The translations under genes and the position numbers were made by a program. Below, piece by piece: positions 41,708-49,539 of a stretch of 64,000 nt of DNA. Source of the stretch: a virus; IMG/VR virus record IMGVR_UViG_3300017949_000004, positions 28,249 to 92,248 of that record. One strand, given 5' to 3'. Each line of letters opens with the position of its first letter. Positions within the stretch are counted from its first letter, which is position 1. The notes beneath the pieces are model-generated. The model was not told where the DNA came from. It saw nothing but the letters and a program-made list of their open reading frames with translations, and made no database searches.

Positions 41708-42243
41708 GATCTCAATATATCTAATAATAATTTAGTTTCTGCAACGGCATCGTGCAGTGCGTTATGGTTAACACCTGTTTTTTCAAGACGGCGACCAAGA
41801 ACATTTGCCATAGTCCTCAAGCAGTAAATGTCCCAGAACATCCACGGATATTTATTAGTTGGAGGACGTTGACTGTTCCAACCTGTGGCTGTATATGCTG
41901 ACTCTAAAATAACAACGTCAAAGTTAGCACCAAATCCCCAAATAGGAATAGACGTGTCGCCATAAAATAAAGCAAATTTATCCAAAGCCTCATCTAATGG
42001 CACAGGGTTTTCTTGCCACATCTTTCTGGCTTGAGGTGTCTGCTCTTTCCACCACTCTATTGTATGTGGGTCTACATGTAATCCATAGTCTTTGCAAGAT
42101 CCTGGATCTACATTAATAAAAAATTCTTCTGTAATTCCGTCTTGTATTGTAAATGCAACAGCACCGATGCTAACAATACATGCGTTAGGTTGTGTACTTA
42201 GCGTCTCTAAGTCTACAACAATTTGTCTTTTAGAAACGTCCAC
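41704..42243 (-). CDS. dexA: DEDDh 3'-5' exonuclease (DexA/DnaQ-like)
   Basis: 179 aa. DLETL (motif I), NFDVVIL (motif II) and NALHDAVAE (motif III, His-Asp) are the DEDDh residues. T4 DexA degrades single-stranded DNA ends (227 aa in T4; here shorter). Overlaps dpdA by 4 nt and folE by 14 nt. Confidence 0.88.
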   Translation of the reverse strand: MDVSKRQIVVDLETLSTQPNACIVSIGAVAFTIQDGITEEFFINVDPGSCKDYGLHVDPHTIEWWKEQTPQARKMWQENPVPLDEALDKFALFYGDTSIPIWGFGANFDVVILESAYTATGWNSQRPPTNKYPWMFWDIYCLRTMANVLGRRLEKTGVNHNALHDAVAETKLLLDILRS

Positions 42244-42925
42244 TACCCAATTCCTGTAATTCTATATTGTGCATAAATTCATTTTTAAGAGCAGAGTCTG
42301 TGCGTAACAAACCTTTTAGAACTGTGGTTTGTGTAGAACTATTAGAAGATCTAATGCCTCTATTTTCACAACAACCATGTCGTGCTCTAATATAAACACC
42401 TACTGCTTTAGACTCAGTTAGCCTTTCAATTTCTTTAGCAATCATTTCGGTAAGTTCTTCTTGTAGGTGTCCGCGAGATGCTAAGTGTTGTGCTACTCTC
42501 GTATATTTAGATAATCCAATAACCTTTTGTCCAGGCATACAAGCAATGTAACAAACACCTTGAACGGGTTGATGATGGTGAGAACACATGCTTTTAATGT
42601 CTGATCTAATTACAATTAATTGTTCGTAATTATCTTCATTAGGAAAGGAAGTAACCGCAGGGGGCTTTTCGTATCTACCACCCATAATTTCTAGTACATA
42701 CATTTTTGCTAGACGCCTAGCGGTGTCCCTACTGTTAGGATCATTTTCAGTATCAATAACTAGAGACTCTAGAACACCTTGAAACTTTCCTTCTAGTTCG
42801 TTAATTAGTTGATCGTGCTCCCAGCTCTCAATATGTTGTGAGATGTTATCACACGCAAAGAAACGAACACCTCTTTTCTTAAGGCGTTCTGCGATTTCCT
42901 GACTTACAGGCTTTCTATTTTCCAT
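42230..42925 (-). CDS. folE: GTP cyclohydrolase I, FolE
   Basis: 231 aa (E. coli 222). Zinc ligands Cys114, His117 and Cys185 (MCSHHHQPV, HGCCENRG); VIGLSKYTRVAQHLASRGHLQEELT matches the family core. Makes dihydroneopterin triphosphate, the first step to 7-deazaguanines. A strong early promoter lies inside the upstream gene. Confidence 0.95.
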   Translation of the reverse strand: MENRKPVSQEIAERLKKRGVRFFACDNISQHIESWEHDQLINELEGKFQGVLESLVIDTENDPNSRDTARRLAKMYVLEIMGGRYEKPPAVTSFPNEDNYEQLIVIRSDIKSMCSHHHQPVQGVCYIACMPGQKVIGLSKYTRVAQHLASRGHLQEELTEMIAKEIERLTESKAVGVYIRARHGCCENRGIRSSNSSTQTTVLKGLLRTDSALKNEFMHNIELQELGSGRF

Positions 42926-43355
42926 TATTTAAATTCTCCCACGGAAATACTATCCAATTTGCGTTATTATATAACGTCATTCCCTCAATGTCAAGTGCTA
43001 TATCTGACCGTTTGTTAAAAATGGTACCGTATTTAGCAAGCTTGGTTTGTGATTTCATTTCAGTTATTGTTTTACCTGTATCTAAAATGTCATCAAATAT
43101 CAATGTGTCTGGTTCATCATTCCTTAATAAGGTACCCAGATCCCGTTGAGATCCGTCCCTTGTTTGCCATATGAATGGTTCGAATGGCACATTTAGGAAG
43201 TGTGAGAGCATTACCCCCGGGACTAATCCTCCTCTTGATACCCCTAAGATTTTGTTTACGGGAAAGTCTAAGTTTTTGCATATTGACTCCATTATTAATT
43301 CTAAATCCGACCACTGCACAAATAATTGTTTTTTACTATCATCTATCTGCATCAC
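42915..43355 (-). CDS. Phosphoribosyltransferase
   Basis: 146 aa. LIFDDILDTGKT is the PRPP-binding signature of type I enzymes; KILGVSRGGLVPGVML the hood/strand before it. Base specificity is not read (guanine/xanthine-type like Gpt is plausible by length). Position between queE and folE suggests a purine or deazapurine salvage step. Confidence 0.88.
   Translation of the reverse strand: MMQIDDSKKQLFVQWSDLELIMESICKNLDFPVNKILGVSRGGLVPGVMLSHFLNVPFEPFIWQTRDGSQRDLGTLLRNDEPDTLIFDDILDTGKTITEMKSQTKLAKYGTIFNKRSDIALDIEGMTLYNNANWIVFPWENLNNGK
42966..42994 (-). promoter_or_regulatory. Early (sigma-70) promoter inside the phosphoribosyltransferase gene, for folE
   Basis: Minus strand TTGACA (42994-42989), 17 nt, TATAAT (42971-42966): perfect consensus within coding sequence, about 41 nt before the folE ATG. 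Confidence 0.85.
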
Positions 43356-44239
43356 GTACCTATTTGGTTGCCAAACACATAAGCATGATTACGAGTAGCA
43401 ACCTTGTATCCTCGTTTCATAGCTTCGACACAAATGTCTGCTACTTCTTCTTGTTCTTCTTTTGTAGCACCCACAGGCATAATCCAAATATCTGGCATAG
43501 TCATTTCTGCAAAAGAACAATACTCTTGAACTTGCCGTACATATTCTTCTAGTTCAAACCAACTTTCTTCTGATCCGTTACAAACAAATTTAAGACAACC
43601 AGTGCTAACAGTATTAAAAAGGTAAGACATAAAGTTGTCTACATCTACCCTGTCTATTTCGCCTGCGGTATGTAAAGTCTTTGGACTAATAGCCCAATGC
43701 CAACGAATGCCCATTTCAGCTAAGAATATGTTTATATAATCTTGTAAATCTTTGCTTAGTTTTTTTGTGCCGTTTGTTTCTACTGTAATGATCTTAGGAA
43801 CATTTCCTCGAATAAGAAACTCATTAACAATGGCTTTCATTTGCCTTTGTTGTAGCATAGGCTCACCACCAGTAAAGGCAAGCATATTTTCTTGTTTTGT
43901 TATAGGATGTGTAAACTTACCGTAAGGTAAAAGTTCTTCTAATTTATTACAAGCTTCTTCTGGGTTTGTATCTTGTGCGAGATGTTTATACTTCATAGAC
44001 CAAGAATAGGAAGAGTCGCAACCATACTCCCACACAGGAAGGTCTTCTACACGCTTAACATCTATTAAGTCATAATCTTTATAGGGAAGTTTCCATGTGC
44101 TTGGATCTGAGGGAGTAGCTTGTCCAAAACCATTACACTCTAAGTTACAACCAAAAAATCTAATCCAAACAGTTGGAGTTCCTGCGAGCTCTGCCTCACC
44201 TTGGAACGAATAGAACATTTCTGAATAACGAACTTTCAT
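43352..44239 (-). CDS. queE: 7-carboxy-7-deazaguanine synthase QueE (radical SAM)
   Basis: 295 aa. FQGEAELAGTPTVWIRFFGC fits QueE; cluster Cys31 and Cys35 (CNLEC) but the third Cys is displaced to Cys74 (EYGCDSSYSW) by a 38-residue insertion, a variant known from marine phage and other QueE. FTGGEPML binds SAM. Converts 6-carboxytetrahydropterin to CDG. Confidence 0.93.
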   Translation of the reverse strand: MKVRYSEMFYSFQGEAELAGTPTVWIRFFGCNLECNGFGQATPSDPSTWKLPYKDYDLIDVKRVEDLPVWEYGCDSSYSWSMKYKHLAQDTNPEEACNKLEELLPYGKFTHPITKQENMLAFTGGEPMLQQRQMKAIVNEFLIRGNVPKIITVETNGTKKLSKDLQDYINIFLAEMGIRWHWAISPKTLHTAGEIDRVDVDNFMSYLFNTVSTGCLKFVCNGSEESWFELEEYVRQVQEYCSFAEMTMPDIWIMPVGATKEEQEEVADICVEAMKRGYKVATRNHAYVFGNQIGT

Positions 44240-44264
44240 GATATACCTGTGTTAAATAAAACGA

Positions 44265-44293
44265 ATTATATTATTATTTAGAAGAAATGTCAA
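44265..44293 (-). promoter_or_regulatory. Early (sigma-70) promoter for queE
   Basis: Minus strand TTGACA (44293-44288), 17 nt, TATAAT (44270-44265). The -35 box lies in the last codons of gene 55. Confidence 0.9.
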
Positions 44294-44861
44294 GCTCTTC
44301 TGTGTTTGAATCTGACCTTTTATCTAAATACTTTGGTCTTCGTTTAATAACCTTTTTCTTGGACTGTTCTTCTTTATGCTTGGCTTCTTCTCTAGCATTG
44401 TTGTCCAATTGTTCTTGCATCCACTTTAGATATTCATTTGTTTGCGGGTCGTTGTCACCAACCTCATCCATTAAACTTTGTATATCTATACTCTGAAGAT
44501 ACTTAATCTTTTTGTTAATCATGTCTTTCTCTTTCTGTATTCTGCGCAAGAAAGCATAATAGGTTATTTGTGTGAAGTATGCGAATGGGTTTTTAGATTT
44601 TTCTGGATCAAAGTTATCAATATATGTTAAACAGTTTTCAATGCCGTCCAACACCATTTCATCTCTAAAAGTATAATTGATAAAATTAGATTTCATAGAT
44701 AAGTGATTTGCAATCTTAATAAAGCACTCACCTAAATAGTCCGTTACAGGTGGTTTGTCCCGCCCTTCTTCCTGGGCAGCTAAAACACTCTTCTTATACT
44801 CTGATATTTTTTGATAGAACTCTTTGTTGTCAACATAGTGAGCTCTTACGTTTTCTTTCAT
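44274..44861 (-). CDS. 55: Late-transcription sigma factor gp55
   Basis: 195 aa (T4 185) from ATG 44861 (GGAGACC upstream); earlier in-frame ATGs at 44894/44873 lack a ribosome site. KSNFINYTFRDEMVLDGIE and NPFAYFTQITYYAFLRRI match sigma region 2; the basic Lys-rich tail precedes the clamp-binding end. Directs RNA polymerase to TATAAATA with gp33 and gp45. Confidence 0.93.
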   Translation of the reverse strand: MKENVRAHYVDNKEFYQKISEYKKSVLAAQEEGRDKPPVTDYLGECFIKIANHLSMKSNFINYTFRDEMVLDGIENCLTYIDNFDPEKSKNPFAYFTQITYYAFLRRIQKEKDMINKKIKYLQSIDIQSLMDEVGDNDPQTNEYLKWMQEQLDNNAREEAKHKEEQSKKKVIKRRPKYLDKRSDSNTEELDISSK

Positions 44862-44887
44862 TTTGGTCTCCATTATAAAAATTTTTC

Positions 44888-44916
44888 TTGACAAGCGTAA
44901 CGCTTAGTCGTATAAT
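44888..44916 (+). promoter_or_regulatory. Perfect sigma-70 promoter on the plus strand, against all genes
   Basis: TTGACA (44888-44893), 17 nt, TATAAT (44911-44916). No plausible plus-strand gene lies downstream; the first ATG is followed by a stop. A 13-nt inverted repeat AAGCG-TAA-CGCTT (44893-44905) lies in the spacer. Confidence 0.8.
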
Positions 44917-44930
44917 TCGCTATGTAGCGA
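44917..44930. other. Inverted repeat at the start point of the plus promoter
   Basis: TCGCTA-TG-TAGCGA, right after the -10 box; operator-like or a 5' hairpin of the plus-strand RNA. With the AAGCG..CGCTT repeat it makes two palindromes in 38 bp of the 97-bp gap 44862-44958. Confidence 0.7.
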
Positions 44931-44958
44931 CAAAAGGATAATACACTTTAGTAATTAT

Positions 44959-45384
44959 TTAATGTACTGTCTTTTTAACATTGTTCATAGCATCAATCAT
45001 TTTATTTAATGCTTCCTCTTCCTCAGCGGAAACATAATCATCTTCAAATATTCCTTCATCTTCAACAAATGATCCTGTATACTCTACACTCTGTTTGTAT
45101 ACGGTGTCAACCAATTGTTTATATGAACGGTAAAACCTTTCTGATAAGGGATATGTTGTTATAACATTTATATCGTCAAAAGTTACTTGAATAGAATCCG
45201 TCATAGTCAAATAAGGTCTAATATGATTTATTTCTCCCAACCCTCTAGGGCCCGGTGCTGGCATTGACAAATACTCCAAAGGATACAAAACTGTAATTCC
45301 TTCTTGGGTTCTGTCTGTATAGCCTATAATATTTTGTCCACCTAACAGGCGAACAACTAATATTTGGCTTTCCTCATTTAACAT
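44959..45384 (-). CDS. Sm-like phage protein, unknown
   Basis: 141 aa. ILVVRLLGGQNIIGYTDRTQ starts as in the 110-aa protein at 21978-22310; C-terminus is acidic and helical. Starts within the last codons of uvsW. Function unknown. Confidence 0.65.
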   Translation of the reverse strand: MLNEESQILVVRLLGGQNIIGYTDRTQEGITVLYPLEYLSMPAPGPRGLGEINHIRPYLTMTDSIQVTFDDINVITTYPLSERFYRSYKQLVDTVYKQSVEYTGSFVEDEGIFEDDYVSAEEEEALNKMIDAMNNVKKTVH

Positions 45385-46852
45385 CTATCTTTACCAACTT
45401 ATAGTTAAACTTTTCTTCATTATATATTTTGATCCTTTCTATCATATGTAGAAGTGTATAATTCTTCTTAGACTTCCAGGATAAGTCGTCTCCTATATCA
45501 AACAGATTACAAGAAACTTTATTATCACCCTTTCTCAAACCCCTTCCTATTGACTGTAAGTTCCTAATTCTAGACTTACTAGGAGAAGCAAAAACAATAT
45601 TATGTAAGTTCCTTATATTTATACCCGTTGAAAATGTGCCGTATGATGCGATGATAATTGCATCTGATTCTTTTTCTGTAATAGAACGAATCTGTTCTCT
45701 AGTTTCTGTATCTGTACCACCGAATACAAAAAAGACCTTCCTGCCATCATTTACCTTTTCTTTGATCATCTCATAAAGGACTTTACCATGCTTCTCTACA
45801 TATTGAAAAAGTACAAGGGTATTTCCTTTTTGTGTTATAGATAAGTTTCTAATAATTACATTACGACTATGATTTGTAACAAGCCAATCCATCTCTTCTT
45901 GATAGTTCATTTTTTTAACTAACTGACGATCAGAATCTTTATACTCTAAAATCATTCCTATAATTTTTAAATCGGCAACCTGGTTTTCATCCATAAGTTT
46001 TTTAGTGGTTGTAACCTTGTATACAGATCCGAAGATGCCTTCTAAAACCAACTTATGTGTTTTAGTGCCATCCAAAGTTCCAGTAGTTCCTATTCTATAA
46101 GGAGTATTAGAGCATTTGTCAAGGATTGTAGTTAATGATTTTGCTTTAAACTGATGTGCTTCGTCGCCATAGACAACATCAAACTTTTCAAACCAGGACT
46201 TTGGAAACTTATAGATTGATTGCCAGGTTGAAATTGTGATAGGAAACTCGTTGGACTTTTCTTTGCCACCGTAAATCCTATGACAGTTTTCAGAGACCTT
46301 CCAATCAACTGCTGTAGCATAGTCTTGAAAGTCTCCGTACATCTGTTCTACCAACGAAGTGGTTGGTACTATGATTAATTGTTTTCTTCCTAGCTGTTGA
46401 TGATAACGAACCAGGGAATATATAATGAGAGACTTGCCTGAAGCAGTGGGAGACAATAGGAGACTCCTACCTCTATTAATTGCTTCTGTGATTCCGTCAA
46501 CTTGATAGTCTCTAACTTCAATATCTTTTCCATTGCTTTGTAGTTTTAACTCCTTTGTAAAGGTTTCAACGTAAGTCTTTGATACGGGATCGCCAATATC
46601 TTTGACATCTAAATTTAAATCGTACTCCAGTGTGTTGGCAAACTCTTGCAAATACGGCAAAAGCCCAACATATAATTCTTTTCTGTATATGTTAAATAAT
46701 CTAGCTTTACCGTCCCACATACGATTACGGTAAAGAGGCATAAAACGAGCACCTGGAACATCAAACGTAAAATAGTCGTTGAGTTCTTGAGCGATACCTG
46801 GATCAGTATCGACTAATAAATGTACTTCGTTTTTCTTTGTGACTTTGATCAT
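45374..46852 (-). CDS. uvsW: Recombination/repair helicase UvsW
   Basis: 492 aa (T4 502). SF2 helicase: Walker A SPTASGKS near residue 135, VVYGDEAHQF (DEAH), GTTGTLDG motif III, QSIGRGLRKG motif VI. Rewinds or migrates branched DNA and unwinds R-loops at origins; T4 uses it for the switch to recombination-dependent replication. Confidence 0.96.
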   Translation of the reverse strand: MIKVTKKNEVHLLVDTDPGIAQELNDYFTFDVPGARFMPLYRNRMWDGKARLFNIYRKELYVGLLPYLQEFANTLEYDLNLDVKDIGDPVSKTYVETFTKELKLQSNGKDIEVRDYQVDGITEAINRGRSLLLSPTASGKSLIIYSLVRYHQQLGRKQLIIVPTTSLVEQMYGDFQDYATAVDWKVSENCHRIYGGKEKSNEFPITISTWQSIYKFPKSWFEKFDVVYGDEAHQFKAKSLTTILDKCSNTPYRIGTTGTLDGTKTHKLVLEGIFGSVYKVTTTKKLMDENQVADLKIIGMILEYKDSDRQLVKKMNYQEEMDWLVTNHSRNVIIRNLSITQKGNTLVLFQYVEKHGKVLYEMIKEKVNDGRKVFFVFGGTDTETREQIRSITEKESDAIIIASYGTFSTGINIRNLHNIVFASPSKSRIRNLQSIGRGLRKGDNKVSCNLFDIGDDLSWKSKKNYTLLHMIERIKIYNEEKFNYKLVKIDVK

Positions 46853-47289
46853 AACAAACCGTTCGTGAACTTAGTCCACTCTACTGCATTCTTGATATCC
46901 CATGTACGACTGTTCAGGGATCTCATGACAGTTTCAACAAATTGGAAACATGTTTTAGCATACTCTAACCTGTCTGCAAGTTTTATAATATCTGCATCGC
47001 TATCTAAAAACTCTTGCATTTCATTTTTAAGTGGCTGGTTTCCCAAATACTGATCCCAACCAAGAGCCTCTAACTCTTCTCTACTGAGTTCACCTCTGTA
47101 GTATTTCCACTTTGTCCTACGTAAAGCAAGCATCTGAGATTCATACTTACGAACCATAAGTCTATAGTTAGACAAATGATTTAAATATTTAGAATGTAAC
47201 TCTGCTGTACGAACTGACTCTGAGCCTAAATTAAGCTCATCTATTTTACAATCCTGTTGCCACATATTCTGTATTTCATCAAGTCGCAT
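46849..47289 (-). CDS. uvsY: Recombination mediator UvsY
   Basis: 146 aa (T4 137). MRLDEIQNMWQQDCKID, HSKYLNHLSNYRLMVRKYE and KWKYYRGELS fit T4 UvsY; the C-terminal helix forms the oligomer. Loads UvsX on gp32-coated ssDNA. AGGAG before ATG. Confidence 0.93.
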   Translation of the reverse strand: MRLDEIQNMWQQDCKIDELNLGSESVRTAELHSKYLNHLSNYRLMVRKYESQMLALRRTKWKYYRGELSREELEALGWDQYLGNQPLKNEMQEFLDSDADIIKLADRLEYAKTCFQFVETVMRSLNSRTWDIKNAVEWTKFTNGLL

Positions 47290-47318
47290 AATATACTCCT
47301 AGGTGCTATATATAAGAC

Positions 47319-47346
47319 ATTATACACGAAACGGTAAAGATGTCAA
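47319..47346 (-). promoter_or_regulatory. Early-type (sigma-70) promoter for uvsY-uvsW
   Basis: Minus strand TTGACA (47346-47341), 16 nt, TATAAT (47324-47319). Confidence 0.8.
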
Positions 47347-47362
47347 CGGTTAAGAATACCGT

Positions 47363-47947
47363 TTATATTTCTGCACTGATAATGTATTGTCTATACCTAA
47401 ATGTAGCTAGTCCTTGGAAATACTCTGTATTACCTGAGGATATATCAAAGTCTAACCCACTTAAAGCAATAGGGAAAGCATCTTCAAATATAATTCTAGC
47501 GATTGGGTTATTATTAGAGTCCAAAACGAATAATGTGGCATCGCTTTTTTCTCCTAAATTGCCCTGTCTATGTTGCTTAAGATCAGGGAACCTGTAAGCC
47601 TGTTTTTGGGCATACTCTTTATACTCATCATGGTCTTCTGGGAAACCCAAACCCCTAAGCCAATTATAGAGTTCAGTATAGTTTAAAAGGTTCTCCTGTA
47701 TTAGGAACCTAATTTGTAGCTCGCCAAACTGTAACTTATCGCCCGGTTCAGCATAGTCCACTAAGGGTGTTGCTACAATAGGAGTACCCATTGAAACATC
47801 CGGTATGTTTGCAGACTGACAAAAGAAAGACACGTTTGGAATATTGTGAACTAAAAACTTAAATCCGTTTGGCCTTAAATAATCTAACTCACTTGGATTG
47901 CTAGCTTCAAAACTTGCCTCTGTTATGTTTATCAGTTTGTCTACCAC
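47363..47947 (-). CDS. Tail-tube-like virion protein
   Basis: 194 aa, GTG start (47947) overlapping the stop of the 53-aa gene, with AAGG upstream. SIPNVSFF-like FLVHNIPNVSFFCQSANIPDVS and the Trp/Leu tail resemble the gp19/gp54 tube fold family, so a tube initiator or tail-terminator protein is likely. Confidence 0.65.
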   Translation of the reverse strand: MVDKLINITEASFEASNPSELDYLRPNGFKFLVHNIPNVSFFCQSANIPDVSMGTPIVATPLVDYAEPGDKLQFGELQIRFLIQENLLNYTELYNWLRGLGFPEDHDEYKEYAQKQAYRFPDLKQHRQGNLGEKSDATLFVLDSNNNPIARIIFEDAFPIALSGLDFDISSGNTEYFQGLATFRYRQYIISAEI

Positions 47948-48108
47948 TACCTACCTTGCCCTCTATACTTTTTATATGAACGTTTTTTATGCTTGTTCAT
48001 ATGAGACATTGAGCACTTTACGCTCCTGCCTCTGCCACCTACACCTTGCGAGGTAGCTTTTTTAACGTGGTTAATCACTGCTTTACCACTGTTCCATTGT
48101 TTAGCCAT
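47947..48108 (-). CDS. 53-aa very basic protein after gp23
   Basis: MAKQWNSGKAVINHVKKATS start, GGRGRSVKCS middle, and an end rich in Lys/Arg/Tyr/Gly. 20 or so basic residues. Has GGAG before ATG and a late promoter at 48132-48139. Similar small basic proteins sit at this spot in marine T4-like phages; probably a nucleic acid-binding structural part, not recognised by name. Confidence 0.75.
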   Translation of the reverse strand: MAKQWNSGKAVINHVKKATSQGVGGRGRSVKCSMSHMNKHKKRSYKKYRGQGR

Positions 48109-48131
48109 AATATTACTCCTTTAACTAACGT

Positions 48132-48139
48132 TATTTATA
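48132..48139 (-). promoter_or_regulatory. T4-type late promoter before 53-aa gene
   Basis: Minus-strand TATAAATA directly after the gp23 terminator. Confidence 0.85.
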
Positions 48140-48143
48140 AAAC

Positions 48144-48169
48144 AAAAAAAGAGGGGCTAATGCCCCCCT
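48144..48169 (-). terminator. Rho-independent terminator after gene 23
   Basis: Minus strand GGGGC-ATTA-GCCCC stem (48153-48166) followed by a run of seven T. The run leads into the next late promoter. A second small palindrome TTCCC/GGGAA lies at about 48179-48192, between this and the gene 23 stop. Confidence 0.92.
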
Positions 48170-48205
48170 TCAAAAATGTTCCCTAGGGGAATCTTTTTAT
48201 TTTTA

Positions 48206-49471
48206 TTACATAAGGTTTGTAACCTTAACTGATCTGTAGTATTGGTTTCTATCTGCAGTAAAGTTATCTGCGTCTGTAGAACCATCGGATGCCAATACAA
48301 ACGGGTTAGCGATCATTCCATATCGAGTTTTGAAACCGATTTTAGGCTGGAATGTGCTAGGATCAATTGCTCTGACCATCTGTAAAGGAACATACGGACA
48401 GTAGAAAAGACCTGCGTCATAAGGGCTAGTTCCTTTGTAACCTACAACATAGAACTGGCTAGCAGCGCCTGTGTTTGCAGAATAAGGATCAATGTATACT
48501 CTGTAGCGACCGTTTAATACACCAGCGAAAGTGTTACCTGTGTCATCAACGTTTAAGTTAGTTGAAAGTGCTGGAGCGTAGTCAAGTACACCTGCCATTG
48601 CCATTGCAGAAGCTACGTCTGCGGAACAGATAATAAAGTTACCTTTTCCTCTACGTGTGTCTTGTGCAATTACGTTAGCGTCTCTTTCGATGTTGAACAA
48701 TAAGCCCTTGAATCTTTCAACTGACCAACGTCCATTTGCATCAACGTCTAAGTCAAAAGTACCAGGGGTTGCTGTAGAAGCAGAACCTGTTTTAGCTACT
48801 TTGTAAATAGTTCTAATAACTTCTCTGTTGATTTCAGCTAAGATCTCTTGAGAGAGGATGTTAGAAAGTTCTGATTCTGCATCAAGACCATGAATAGCTT
48901 TAAGGTCCTGTGCAAGTTCAACAGTGTATTCTGCTTTCAGTGCTCTGGACTTAGCTGTAACGGTTGTCTTCTCGATCGAGAAAGCCATTTCGTTAAGTGT
49001 TGTAGAGTCACCAAAACCTTCTGCTGTAGAAGTAGAAACACCATTACCTGTTGTGTAAGTACCATCAACAGGGTTGGAGCCGGCATGTGTGCCTGCGCCA
49101 GAGAAGTCTGTATCGGCTTCGTTGAACAGGGCTTCTGTGCCTGTCTGAGAAGAGTAGTGAGACTTCATGGCAAAGATTAAGCCTGTAGGTCCAGTCATTG
49201 GCTGAACACCACAAACATCATAAGCCATAAGATTAGGCAATGCACGTCTAACTAAGCTGATCAAAATAGGATCATAGTTATCAATGCTTGAACCTGTTTG
49301 GTTTGCGTGTGTTGCTTCGAAAAGAGCAGCCTTTTCTTCACGAAGAGCTTTCTCTTGGTTTTCGAGAACAACTGTGGTTACTGCCTTTTTGTAGCTATCT
49401 TTGATCTCAGAAAGATCAGGATGAGCTAAAACTGGCTCCCACTTTTTTTGTAGTTCTTCTGTTAGAAACAT
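48206..49471 (-). CDS. 23: Major capsid protein gp23
   Basis: 421 aa. LPNLMAYDVCGVQPMTGPTG and FKTRYGMIANPFV are classic gp23 motifs; N-terminal 60-70 residues are the delta domain removed by gp21 in T4. Short relative to T4 (521 aa), as in marine T4-like phages. Confidence 0.98.
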   Translation of the reverse strand: MFLTEELQKKWEPVLAHPDLSEIKDSYKKAVTTVVLENQEKALREEKAALFEATHANQTGSSIDNYDPILISLVRRALPNLMAYDVCGVQPMTGPTGLIFAMKSHYSSQTGTEALFNEADTDFSGAGTHAGSNPVDGTYTTGNGVSTSTAEGFGDSTTLNEMAFSIEKTTVTAKSRALKAEYTVELAQDLKAIHGLDAESELSNILSQEILAEINREVIRTIYKVAKTGSASTATPGTFDLDVDANGRWSVERFKGLLFNIERDANVIAQDTRRGKGNFIICSADVASAMAMAGVLDYAPALSTNLNVDDTGNTFAGVLNGRYRVYIDPYSANTGAASQFYVVGYKGTSPYDAGLFYCPYVPLQMVRAIDPSTFQPKIGFKTRYGMIANPFVLASDGSTDADNFTADRNQYYRSVKVTNLM

Positions 49472-49511
49472 TTAAATTTCTCCTTGTTTTTACAGTTACT
49501 ATTATATAACT

Positions 49512-49519
49512 TATTTATT
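49512..49519 (-). promoter_or_regulatory. T4-type late promoter for gene 23
   Basis: Minus-strand TATAAATA, 41 nt before the gp23 ATG. Confidence 0.9.
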
Positions 49520-49539
49520 TATAATAAATTACTTTTTGA

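Noticed and set aside
45616-45623. Minus-strand TATAAATA inside uvsW
   Set aside because: It lies mid-gene, with no gene start nearby; probably chance in AT-rich DNA.
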